A DNA stretch of 6,938 nt. Source: UBA7803 sp041686955 (GTDB lineage: Bacteria > Pseudomonadota > Gammaproteobacteria > Pseudomonadales > Azotimanducaceae). Under the pieces are notes generated by a model, which was not told where the DNA came from, made no database searches, and was given only the letters and a program-made list of their open reading frames with translations. The DNA is taken from assembly GCA_041686955.1 (NCBI GenBank), contig JAWLCV010000131.1, forward strand, positions 1 through 6,938. The letters are read 5' to 3'. The translations under genes and the position numbers were made by a program. Shown here piece by piece: positions 1 through 5,460 of the stretch (position 1 is the first letter of the stretch; each line of letters opens with the position of its first letter).

Positions 1-24
1 GCGCGCTTCCCCGCCCGCTCCTAC
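1..24 (-). repeat. REP-like palindromic element, cut by the window edge
   Basis: Read on the minus strand, this stretch begins with GTAG (plus 21-24), continues as GAGCGGGC, and after a short GGGGAA spacer ends in GCGCGC. A GTAG head followed by a GC-rich imperfect palindrome is the known layout of REP elements in Pseudomonas, Xanthomonas and relatives, where the form GTAGGAGCGGGC is very common. The arms GCGGGC and GCGCGC can pair at five of six positions. The element lies about 20 bp past the stop codon of the transglycosylase gene, a usual place for REPs, which can end or stabilise transcripts. Only one copy is visible and it touches the edge, so the call rests on resemblance alone. Confidence 0.45.
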
Positions 25-44
25 GTACACCCATTAATGCGCCA

Positions 45-734
45 CTACTGGTACCGACAAGCCCGTAACCCGTAGCTCCGGCAGCTAGCCTGAAATTGCG
101 GCAACTCCCCCGCCGTGCGGTTGTGCCACACCCGCCGCCAGGCGGCGATGACCCGATCCGGATAGTCGAGGCGGCCGCGGCTGCCGTTGTAGCGGCCGAG
201 CGCGTCCACCAGATCGTTGCCGGAGATTTGCAGGTAGTGGGCGAGGATCGCGGTGCCGTAGCGCACGTTGGTGGTCACCTCGGTGAGGTTGTCCTGGGGC
301 CGGCCGATCTCGTGGCGCCAGAACGGCATCACCTGCATGAGACCCTGGGCTCCGACGCGGGAGATGGCGTAGCGGTCGAAGGCGCTCTCGATCTGGATCA
401 CCGCCAGCACCAGGTCCGGGTCCAGCTCCTGGCGGTGGGCCTCCCGGTACACTACGTCGAGCAGTTCCATGCGCTCGTCGCGATCATCGAGATAGCGGGC
501 CAGGCGCTGCTCCGAGGCGCGCAGCCACACCTCGGCGTCGAACCGGTCCACGGTCTCCCGCCCCTCGGCCAGAGTGGCCGCCAGCTTGGCCACCAGAATG
601 GGATCCGCGGCCTCGGGGTCGGCGGCTCCGGCGCCGAGTGAGCACAGCAGGGCGACGACCAGCACGCCGCAGCGGGGGCCGCGGCGGCGCGCCCATGCCG
701 CTCCGGGCGATCCCGACCCACGCCGCGGCGCCAT
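45..734 (-). CDS. Secreted lytic transglycosylase with SLT domain (Slt70/MltE-like fold)
   Basis: A 229-residue protein predicted to cleave the MurNAc-GlcNAc bond of peptidoglycan in the periplasm, leaving 1,6-anhydro-MurNAc ends. The N-terminus has a long basic n-region, a hydrophobic stretch at about residues 23-36 and a likely signal peptidase I site near AGAA (35-38). C31 is preceded by LL, so there is no proper lipobox. Residues about 88-205 form the SLT domain. Its signature runs from E116, the expected catalytic glutamate in IESAF, to GLMQVMP (131-137), and RYNGS (181-185) matches the later family motif. The mature part has only two cysteines, C218 and C226, near the C-terminus. The ATG lies one base past the proS stop codon and has no well-placed Shine-Dalgarno of its own, so translation is probably coupled to proS. 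The family is clear, but the exact subfamily is not, and no LysM or other wall-binding module is present. Confidence 0.9.
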   Translation of the reverse strand: MAPRRGSGSPGAAWARRRGPRCGVLVVALLCSLGAGAADPEAADPILVAKLAATLAEGRETVDRFDAEVWLRASEQRLARYLDDRDERMELLDVVYREAHRQELDPDLVLAVIQIESAFDRYAISRVGAQGLMQVMPFWRHEIGRPQDNLTEVTTNVRYGTAILAHYLQISGNDLVDALGRYNGSRGRLDYPDRVIAAWRRVWHNRTAGELPQFQASCRSYGLRACRYQ

Positions 735-735
735 G

Positions 736-2433
736 TCAGCGCGCCAGCCGCTCCAGCACGGCTTCCGCGGTCAGCGATTCCTTCGCGCCGCTCGGCCGGT
801 GCAGGTACTCGTAGACACCCGCCTTCAGGCCGCGCTCGCCCACGGTGATCCGGTGGGGGATGCCGATGAGATCGGCGTCCGCGAATTTCACCCCTGGTCT
901 CTCGTCCCTGTCGTCCAGCAGCACTTCCACCCGCGCATCCGTCAACCGTTCGTGGAGATCGTCGGCGGCGGCTCGAACCGATTCCGACTTGTGGTAGTTG
1001 AGCGCCACCACGTGAACCTGGAAGGGTGCAATGGGCTCGGGCCAGCGTATGCCGACTTCGTCATGATTCTGCTCGATCACGGCGGCCACCAGCCGCGTGA
1101 CGCCCATGCCGTAGCAGCCCATGATGGGCACCACGCTTCGGCCGTCCTGATCGAGCACGGTGGCAGCCATGGGCTCGCTGTAGACGCGGCCGAGCTGAAA
1201 GATGTGCCCCACCTCGATGCCGCGCAGGAACTCCAGCGTCCCCTGGCCGTCCGGCGCCGGGTCGCCCGCCTTCACGGTGCGCAGGTCCACCACCCGCTCC
1301 TCGGGCACGGTCACGTCCCGATCCCAGTTGGCGCCGGTGTGGTGAAAGCCGTCCCGGTTGGCGCCGCAGACGAAGTCGGCCACCGCGAAAGCTTCGCGGT
1401 CGACGTAACAGGGCAGCGCCAGCTCCACCGGGCCGATTGAGCCGGGTTTGCAGCCTACGGCGGCTTCGATCTCGGCATCGCTGGCGAAGGTGAGCGGGAA
1501 ACGGACCCCCGGCAGCTTCTCCGCCTTGCGCTCGTTCAGCGCGTCGTCGCCCCGCACCACCAGCGCCACCAGTCCTTCCTCGCCGTGGACCACCAGGGTC
1601 TTGATGCAGCTAGCGGCGGCCACGCCGAGCAGCGAGGCCACTTCCGCGATGGTGGCGGCGCCGGGGGTCGGCACGGTGGCGAGCGCCTGCTTCGGTTCCG
1701 GCCGCGGCCCCGGCGGGGCGGCATGGGCCTTCTCCAGATTGGCGGCGTAATCGCCGCCGGTGGCGTAGGCGATCACGTCCTCGCCGGATTGCGCGAGCAC
1801 GTGGAACTCGTGGCTGTTGGCGCCGCCGATGTTCCCGGTGTCGGCCTCCACCGCGCGGAAGTCGAGCTGCATGCGGGCGAGGATGCGCCCGTAGCAGTCG
1901 TACATCTCCCGATAGGTGGCATCGAAGCTCTGCTGATCCAGGTGGAAGGAGTAGCCGTCCTTCATGGTGAACTCGCGGGCGCGCATGACGCCGAAGCGCG
2001 GACGGATCTCGTCGCGGAACTTGGTCTGGATCTGAAAGAAGTTGCAGGGGAGCTGCCGGTAGCTCTGGACCTCCCGGCGGAACAGGTCGGTGATGACCTC
2101 CTCGTGGGTCGGGCCGAGGCAGAAGTCGCGCTGGTGGCGGTCCTTCATGCGCATCATTTCCGGCCCCATCTTCGTCCAGCGACCCGTCTCCTGCCAGAGC
2201 TCGGCCGGCTGAACCACGGGCATCAGAACCTCCTGGGCACCGCTTTTGGTCAGCTCTTCACGAATGATGGTCTCGAGCTTGCGAATCACCCGCAGCCCCA
2301 GCGGCAGCCACGTGTACAGGCCGGAAGCCACCTGTCGGATCAGGCCGGCCCGCAGCATCAGGCGGTGGCTGACCACGTCCGCGTCCGCGGGGTTCTCCTT
2401 CAAGGTCGGAATCAGTTGCTGTGATTGGCGCAT
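736..2433 (-). CDS. proS: Prolyl-tRNA synthetase, bacterial type with editing domain
   Basis: Joins proline to tRNA(Pro) in the cytoplasm using ATP. The 565 residues compare with about 572 in E. coli, so the gene is full length. Class II motif 1 lies around residues 28-75, motif 2 around 134-160 (TKFRDEIRPRFG), and motif 3 is GMGVTRL at 442-448. LGPTHEE at 106-112 is also typical. Residues about 224-407 are the INS insertion of bacterial ProRS, which hydrolyses mischarged Ala-tRNA(Pro). K278 in IKTLVV aligns with the editing lysine K279 of E. coli, and GTLEFLRGIEVGHIFQLG (398-415) marks the return to the core. The C-terminal anticodon-binding domain starts near 467 and includes LLDDRDERPGVKFADADLIG (505-524). 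The start MRQSQQLIPTLKE matches the usual family N-terminus. No strong Shine-Dalgarno precedes it. The HU terminator upstream implies a separate promoter in 2434-2575. Confidence 0.98.
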   Translation of the reverse strand: MRQSQQLIPTLKENPADADVVSHRLMLRAGLIRQVASGLYTWLPLGLRVIRKLETIIREELTKSGAQEVLMPVVQPAELWQETGRWTKMGPEMMRMKDRHQRDFCLGPTHEEVITDLFRREVQSYRQLPCNFFQIQTKFRDEIRPRFGVMRAREFTMKDGYSFHLDQQSFDATYREMYDCYGRILARMQLDFRAVEADTGNIGGANSHEFHVLAQSGEDVIAYATGGDYAANLEKAHAAPPGPRPEPKQALATVPTPGAATIAEVASLLGVAAASCIKTLVVHGEEGLVALVVRGDDALNERKAEKLPGVRFPLTFASDAEIEAAVGCKPGSIGPVELALPCYVDREAFAVADFVCGANRDGFHHTGANWDRDVTVPEERVVDLRTVKAGDPAPDGQGTLEFLRGIEVGHIFQLGRVYSEPMAATVLDQDGRSVVPIMGCYGMGVTRLVAAVIEQNHDEVGIRWPEPIAPFQVHVVALNYHKSESVRAAADDLHERLTDARVEVLLDDRDERPGVKFADADLIGIPHRITVGERGLKAGVYEYLHRPSGAKESLTAEAVLERLAR

Positions 2434-2441
2434 AAGAATGA

Positions 2442-2469
2442 AGCTATCGGCTGTGAGCGGTCAGCTGCG
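2442..2469 (+). repeat. Array of four degenerate 7-bp units (left arm)
   Basis: Read on the plus strand, four consecutive heptamers stand in register: AGCTATC, GGCTGTG, AGCGGTC and AGCTGCG. Each has GC at positions 2-3 and a purine at position 1, giving a consensus of about RGCNNTC. The array starts 8 bp before the proS ATG (minus strand), so it lies in the proS leader. Unit 3, AGCGGTC, is repeated exactly in the opposite orientation in the right array at 2539-2573. The meaning is unknown. Degenerate heptamer arrays can arise by slippage or belong to a dispersed intergenic repeat family. Confidence 0.5.
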
Positions 2470-2508
2470 GACTTTACGGGTAGATGGGGGATTGGGGAAT
2501 AGCGGTGG

Positions 2509-2536
2509 ACGGGCGATCGGCGGGAACCCCGCCCGT
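2509..2536. repeat. GC-rich nested inverted repeat between the heptad arrays
   Basis: Two overlapping inverted repeats occur here. The inner one pairs GGCGGG (2519-2524) with CCCGCC (2528-2533) around the three-base loop AAC. The outer one pairs ACGGGC (2509-2514) with GCCCGT (2531-2536). They share bases and so are alternative hairpins. No T-tract follows on either strand, which argues against an intrinsic terminator. It lies near the middle of the segment bounded by the two inverted heptad arrays and may be the apex of a larger folded element. Confidence 0.5.
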
Positions 2537-2538
2537 GC

Positions 2539-2573
2539 TCAGGCCGAACGCCGACCGCTGAAAGCTGATTGCG
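2539..2573 (-). repeat. Array of five degenerate 7-bp units (right arm, inverted)
   Basis: Read on the minus strand from 2573 to 2539, five heptamers follow in register: CGCAATC, AGCTTTC, AGCGGTC, GGCGTTC and GGCCTGA. All have GC at positions 2-3, and four of the five end in TC. AGCGGTC is identical to the third unit of the left array, which runs the other way. The two arrays therefore form inverted ends of an element of about 130 bp lying between the HU terminator and proS. Confidence 0.5.
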
Positions 2574-2575
2574 TG

Positions 2576-2603
2576 AAAAAAAGGGCCGCTGATGCGACCC
2601 TTT
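2576..2603 (-). terminator. Rho-independent terminator of the HU-type gene
   Basis: On the minus strand the RNA would form a 10-bp stem, AAAGGGTCGC with GCGGCCCTTT, closed by the loop ATCA and running into seven consecutive U residues (plus-strand A's at 2576-2582). It lies 12 bp past the HU stop codon. One stem position is a G-U pair in the minus-strand RNA but would be a C-A mismatch in the plus-strand RNA, which supports its use for minus-strand transcription. It separates the HU transcript from proS. Confidence 0.92.
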
Positions 2604-2615
2604 CTTTCGTCCGTC

Positions 2616-3074
2616 TCAGCTCACCATTTCCTTGAGACGCTTCAGCGGGGTCACCCGAACCCGGGTGCTGGCCGGCTTGGCGGCGATGACGATCTCCTCG
2701 CCGGTGGCCGGGTTGCGGCCCATGCGCTTCTTGGTGGCCGGACGCTTCACGCTGCGGATCTTCAGCAGCCCCGGCAGGGTGAACTCACCCACGCCACGCT
2801 TCTTGATGTGACGCTCGATCAGGTTCTCGAGCTCACCCAGTACCGCGTCCACCTGCTTGCGCGACAGATCGGTGCGTTCGGCGATCTCGTTCAGGATCCC
2901 GGTCTTCGTCATCTTGTTGGTGACGGCAGGCGCCTGCTTGGAAGGGGCCGCCTTCTTGGCCGGGGCCTTTTTCGCCGCAGGCTTCTTGGCAGCCGCCTTC
3001 TTGGTGGCTGCTTTCTTCGCGGGCGCCTTCTTGGCTGGTGCTTTTCCCTTGGCTGGAGCTTTCTTCGTAGCCAT
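2616..3074 (-). CDS. HU/IHF-family DNA-binding protein with Lys/Ala/Pro-rich N-terminal tail
   Basis: A 152-residue nucleoid protein predicted to bind and bend DNA as a dimer. Residues about 55-152 form the HU fold: the helical dimerisation part (TKTGILNEIAERTDLSRKQV), then GVGEFTLPGLLKI (94-106), then the DNA-binding arm with GRNPATGEE (119-127). Ordinary HU proteins have about 90 residues. The extra 50 residues at the N-terminus are nearly all K, A and P in KAPAK-like pentads, like the tails of histone H1, and similar tailed HU proteins are known in Xanthomonas and other proteobacteria. Such tails usually add nonspecific DNA binding and compaction. The start chosen is the ATG at 3074, because AAGGGA (3082-3087) is 7 bases upstream. 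A TTG one codon earlier is in frame but too close to that site. The gene has its own promoter and terminator, so it is probably transcribed alone. Confidence 0.93.
   Translation of the reverse strand: MATKKAPAKGKAPAKKAPAKKAATKKAAAKKPAAKKAPAKKAAPSKQAPAVTNKMTKTGILNEIAERTDLSRKQVDAVLGELENLIERHIKKRGVGEFTLPGLLKIRSVKRPATKKRMGRNPATGEEIVIAAKPASTRVRVTPLKRLKEMVS
2940..3062 (-). repeat. In-frame 15-bp repeats encoding the HU tail pentads
   Basis: Residues 5-45 of the HU-type protein are eight pentads (KAPAK, KAPAK, KAPAK, KAATK, KAAAK, KPAAK, KAPAK, KAAPS), with one extra Gly after the first. In the DNA this is an imperfect 15-bp tandem repeat. A gain or loss of one unit would change tail length without shifting the frame, so length variation between strains is plausible. 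This is inferred from a single copy. Confidence 0.8.
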
Positions 3075-3081
3075 CAATCAT

Positions 3082-3087
3082 TCCCTT
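3082..3087 (-). promoter_or_regulatory. Shine-Dalgarno site deciding the HU start
   Basis: The minus strand reads AAGGGA here, with 7 bases to the ATG at 3074 and only 4 to the TTG at 3077. The spacing favours the ATG. Another ATG, overlapping out of frame (at 3081), lies inside this spacing and opens only an unlikely shadow frame. Confidence 0.6.
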
Positions 3088-3131
3088 TGCAGTGAATCAG
3101 CAAAACGGGGCAATTCCTCACCCATTCCCTC

Positions 3132-3155
3132 AAACTCCGAAGAACTTCGGGGTTT
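3132..3155. repeat. Inverted repeat in the HU mRNA leader
   Basis: A near-perfect hairpin with inner arms CCGAA and TTCGG around a four-base loop (3137-3150), extended outward by AAAC and GTTT. With the HU promoter at 3210-3238 it would lie in the middle of a leader of about 128 bases. No T-tract follows on either strand, so it is not an evident terminator. It may stabilise the mRNA or be a binding site. Its role is unknown. Confidence 0.5.
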
Positions 3156-3204
3156 CACCCTGTTCCCATTGAGAAACCTCTGCACGACCGCGGGATCTCA
3201 ATTC

Positions 3205-3226
3205 GGCGCTTTATAGCCTAAGCGCC
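3205..3226. promoter_or_regulatory. Inverted repeat over the HU promoter -10 region, candidate operator
   Basis: Perfect 7-bp arms GGCGCTT (3205-3211) and AAGCGCC (3220-3226) flank an 8-bp centre. The arm centres are 15 bp apart. The repeat covers the -10 box (3210-3215) and part of the spacer of the HU promoter, a position where a bound dimer would block RNA polymerase. A second, shorter repeat, GCCTG-GTT-CAGGC (3224-3236), abuts and overlaps the -35 box. No known regulator consensus is recognised. Confidence 0.4.
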
Positions 3227-3238
3227 TGGTTCAGGCAA
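3210..3238 (-). promoter_or_regulatory. Sigma70-type promoter of the HU-type gene
   Basis: On the minus strand the -35 box is TTGCCT (plus 3233-3238), the spacer is exactly 17 bp and the -10 box is TATAAA (plus 3210-3215). These match four and five of six consensus bases. Transcription would start near 3203, giving a leader of about 128 bases before the ATG at 3074. It is the clearest promoter in the window. Confidence 0.75.
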
Positions 3239-3243
3239 CAAAA

Positions 3244-3284
3244 TTGCAGCGAAATCGCTGTATTTTTGCTGATTTTTTTAAGAT
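3244..3284 (+). promoter_or_regulatory. AT-rich palindrome and poly-T upstream of the fmdB-aspS cluster
   Basis: A 14-bp palindrome, CAGCGA-AA-TCGCTG (3247-3260), is followed by TATTTTTGCTG and a run of seven T (3272-3278). In form this could act as an intrinsic terminator on the plus strand, but no plus-strand gene precedes it, so an operator or promoter part is as likely. TAAGAT at 3279-3284 is a possible -10 box for the plus-strand cluster, but I find no good -35 box at the right distance. The promoter of the fmdB-aspS cluster should lie in or near this stretch. Confidence 0.35.
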
Positions 3285-3327
3285 CATGCGCCGCTTCCGC
3301 AACCTGTGCTTGCACGAGATTAGACAG

Positions 3328-3675
3328 ATGCCGATCTACGAATATCGCTGCGACAACTGCAACCACGAGTTCGAGACCATTCAGAAGGTGAGCGACGCAC
3401 CGCTGACCGAGTGCCCGGCGTGCGCCCAGGACGCCCTGCGCAAGAAGGTCTCCGCGGCGGGTTTCAGGCTGAAGGGCGGTGGCTGGTACGAGACCGACTT
3501 CAAGGCTGGCAAGAAGAAGAACGTGGCCGGAGACGAGGCGGGCAAGAAGAACGGCGGCTCCGAGGGTGCCTCGGCGAGCGGCTCGGACGGCTCGTCGGGC
3601 AGCACCAAGGAATCGGGCAAATCCTCGGACACTCCATCCAAGAGCGGAACATCGAAGGCCAGCGCGCCGGAATAA
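3328..3675 (+). CDS. FmdB-like zinc-ribbon protein of unknown function
   Basis: A 115-residue protein opening with MPIYEYRCDNC, the hallmark of the FmdB/CxxC_CxxC_SSSS family. Four cysteines, C8, C11, C29 and C32, form two CxxC knuckles that should bind one zinc ion. GFRLKGGGWYETDFK (45-59) is the conserved second part. Residues about 60-115 are low complexity, rich in Gly, Ser, Lys, Asp and Glu, and probably disordered. The family is often called a regulatory protein after FmdB of the formamidase locus, but its function is not established. The frame stays open upstream to 3244, yet the family always starts at MPIYEY, so the ATG at 3328 is chosen although its Shine-Dalgarno is poor. It is the first gene of a plus-strand cluster with aspS 14 bp downstream, an arrangement I recall from other gammaproteobacteria. 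Confidence 0.85.
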   Translation: MPIYEYRCDNCNHEFETIQKVSDAPLTECPACAQDALRKKVSAAGFRLKGGGWYETDFKAGKKKNVAGDEAGKKNGGSEGASASGSDGSSGSTKESGKSSDTPSKSGTSKASAPE

Positions 3676-3689
3676 AAGGCAGAGGAGCT

Positions 3690-5447
3690 ATGCGCAGTCA
3701 CTATTGCGGCGAGATCAACGCCGCCCACGTCGGGGAGCAGGTGGAGCTGTGCGGATGGGTGCACCGCCGCCGGGATCACGGCGGCGTGATCTTTCTCGAC
3801 ATCCGCGACCGCACCGGTATCGTCCAGGTGGTCTACGACCCGGACACCGAGGAGAGCTTCGCCACCGCCGATCGTGTTCGGAACGAGTTCGTCCTGCACA
3901 TGACCGGCCGGGTGCGGCCGCGGCCCGAAGGCACGGTCAACCCGGACATGGCCACCGGTGAGGTGGAGGTGCTCGGCGCCACCCTGACCATCCTGAACCC
4001 GTCGGCCACCCCGCCGTTTCAGCTCGACGAGCATTCGGAGGCCGGCGAGGACGTGCGACTGCGTCACCGTTACCTGGACCTTCGGCGACCGGAGATGCAG
4101 CAGCGGCTGATGATGCGCGCCCGCATCACCAGCAGCGTACGCCGCTACCTGGAAGCCAACGGCTACTGGGAGATCGAAACGCCCACCCTCACCAAGACGA
4201 CGCCGGAGGGCGCCCGGGACTACCTGGTGCCGAGCCGGACCCATCCCGGCCATTTCTTCGCCCTGCCGCAGTCGCCCCAGCTCTTCAAGCAGCTGCTCAT
4301 GGTGTCCGGGGTGGACAAGTACTACCAGATCGCCCGCTGCTATCGGGACGAGGACCTGCGCCACGACCGCCAGCCCGAGTTCACCCAGATCGACATAGAG
4401 GCCTCGTTCGTCAGCGAAGAGGAAATCCGCGCGCTCACCGAAGGCATGCTCCGCCAGGTGTTCCAGGAGGTGCTCGAGGTCAGCCTGCCGCAGTTCCCGG
4501 TGCTGACGTGGGAAGACGCGGTGCGCCGCTACGGCAGCGACAAGCCCGACCTGCGCAATCCCCTGGAGCTGGTGGACGTGGCCGACCTCATGCGTGAGGT
4601 GGAATTCAAGGTGTTCAATGCCCCCGCCAACGATCCGAAGGGACGGGTGGTGGCCCTGCGTGCCCCCGGCGGCGGGCGGCTGTCGCGGAAGGTCATCGAC
4701 GACTACACCGGGTTCGTCGCCCGCTACGGGGCCAAGGGGCTCGCCTACATAAAGGTGAACGATCTCACCGCGGGGCTGGAGGGCCTGCAGTCGCCGATCC
4801 TCAAGTTCCTGCCGGAGCGGGTGGTGCACGAGGTCCTCGGCCGGGTGGGGGCGGAGAACGGCGACGTGGTGTTCTTCGGCGCCGACCGGGCCAGCGTGGT
4901 GGCCGACGCCATGGGCGCCTTGCGGAACGAACTGGGCAGGGATCTGGAACTCGTCGCGGAGGGCTGGGCACCCTGCTGGGTGGTCGAATGGCCCCTGTTC
5001 GAGGAAGCCCGGGACGGCACCCTGGCGCCGGCCCATCATCCGTTCACCCGGCCCACCTGCACTCCCGAGGAGCTCCGGGCCGACCCTGCGCGTGCCCACG
5101 CCGCCGCCTACGACGTGGTGCTGAACGGTTACGAGCTGGGCGGCGGATCCCTGCGTATTCACGACGAGGCGACCCAGGCCGCGGTGTTCGACGTGCTCGG
5201 CATGGCACAGGAAGCCCAGGTGAAATTCGGCTTTCTGCTGGACGCGCTGAAGTACGGTTGCCCGCCCCACGGCGGTATCGCCCTGGGTCTGGATCGGCTG
5301 GTCATGCTCATGACGGGCACCCACGCCATCCGTGACGTCATCGCCTTTCCCAAGACCCAGACAGCGGCCTGCCTCATGACCTCGGCGCCCAGCGTCGTGG
5401 ACGAGAATCAACTGCGGGAGCTGCACATCCGATTGCGTAAGAGTTGA
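3690..5447 (+). CDS. aspS: Aspartyl-tRNA synthetase, probably non-discriminating (Asp/Asn)
   Basis: A full-length 585-residue bacterial AspRS that attaches aspartate to tRNA(Asp). Residues 1-105 are the OB-fold anticodon-binding domain. The class II core carries motif 1 around 128-165 (YLDLRRPEM), motif 2 around 217-235 (CYRDEDLRHDRQPEFTQID) and motif 3 at 528-540 (GGIALGLDRLVML). The bacterial GAD insertion lies at about 290-420. H30 (in RRRDHGG) and G81 (in RPEG) align with H31 and G82 of the Pseudomonas aeruginosa enzyme. Those residues mark the non-discriminating type, which also charges tRNA(Asn) with Asp for amidation by GatCAB, whereas E. coli has L in RRRDLGS. The ATG at 3690 gives the family start MRSHYCGEI. 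AGAGGAG (3681-3687) lies close upstream. The frame is open back to 3411 through fmdB, but that extension is not coding. Confidence 0.97.
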   Translation: MRSHYCGEINAAHVGEQVELCGWVHRRRDHGGVIFLDIRDRTGIVQVVYDPDTEESFATADRVRNEFVLHMTGRVRPRPEGTVNPDMATGEVEVLGATLTILNPSATPPFQLDEHSEAGEDVRLRHRYLDLRRPEMQQRLMMRARITSSVRRYLEANGYWEIETPTLTKTTPEGARDYLVPSRTHPGHFFALPQSPQLFKQLLMVSGVDKYYQIARCYRDEDLRHDRQPEFTQIDIEASFVSEEEIRALTEGMLRQVFQEVLEVSLPQFPVLTWEDAVRRYGSDKPDLRNPLELVDVADLMREVEFKVFNAPANDPKGRVVALRAPGGGRLSRKVIDDYTGFVARYGAKGLAYIKVNDLTAGLEGLQSPILKFLPERVVHEVLGRVGAENGDVVFFGADRASVVADAMGALRNELGRDLELVAEGWAPCWVVEWPLFEEARDGTLAPAHHPFTRPTCTPEELRADPARAHAAAYDVVLNGYELGGGSLRIHDEATQAAVFDVLGMAQEAQVKFGFLLDALKYGCPPHGGIALGLDRLVMLMTGTHAIRDVIAFPKTQTAACLMTSAPSVVDENQLRELHIRLRKS

Positions 5448-5460
5448 GCGAGATCGAGCT

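Larger units (their letters stand above)
2434..2575 (-). promoter_or_regulatory. proS upstream region; promoter expected but only weakly visible
   Basis: Transcription from the HU gene should stop at the terminator at 2576-2603, so proS (minus strand) must be started within this stretch. The best pair I can find on the minus strand is TTCCCC, a 17-bp spacer and TAAAGT (roughly 2472-2500). It matches the sigma70 consensus poorly, three and four of six. The region also holds two arrays of 7-bp units and a GC-rich hairpin, listed separately, which would lie in or just before the proS leader. I see no open reading frame of interest, T-box or known riboswitch here. Confidence 0.25.

Noticed and set aside
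1..34. ATG on the minus strand at 34 as the start of another gene after the transglycosylase.
   Set aside because: Only 11 codons fit before the edge, there is no ribosome site, and the stretch looks like a REP element.
574..1440. A 288-codon plus-strand frame opposite the end of proS and the start of the transglycosylase gene.
   Set aside because: Both minus-strand genes are conserved and full length. The plus-strand translation shows no domain and is a GC-driven shadow.
2509..2536. GC-rich hairpin as a second terminator between HU and proS.
   Set aside because: No T-tract follows on either strand, and a strong terminator already exists at 2576-2603.
3258..3273. Possible LexA box (CTGTATTTTTGC...) controlling the cluster that contains ruvC and ruvA.
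   Set aside because: Only the left half fits. The required CAG at the right spacing is missing, so no SOS box can be supported.
3244..3327. Upstream in-frame start (TTG at 3244 or ATG at 3286) for the FmdB-like gene.
   Set aside because: The family begins at MPIYEYRC. The extra residues lie over the AT-rich palindrome and likely promoter region.
3411..3689. In-frame extension of aspS upstream to 3411.
   Set aside because: It overlaps fmdB in another frame and gives an Arg/Gly-rich translation. The AspRS family begins at MRSHYCGEI, encoded at 3690, with a ribosome site just before it.
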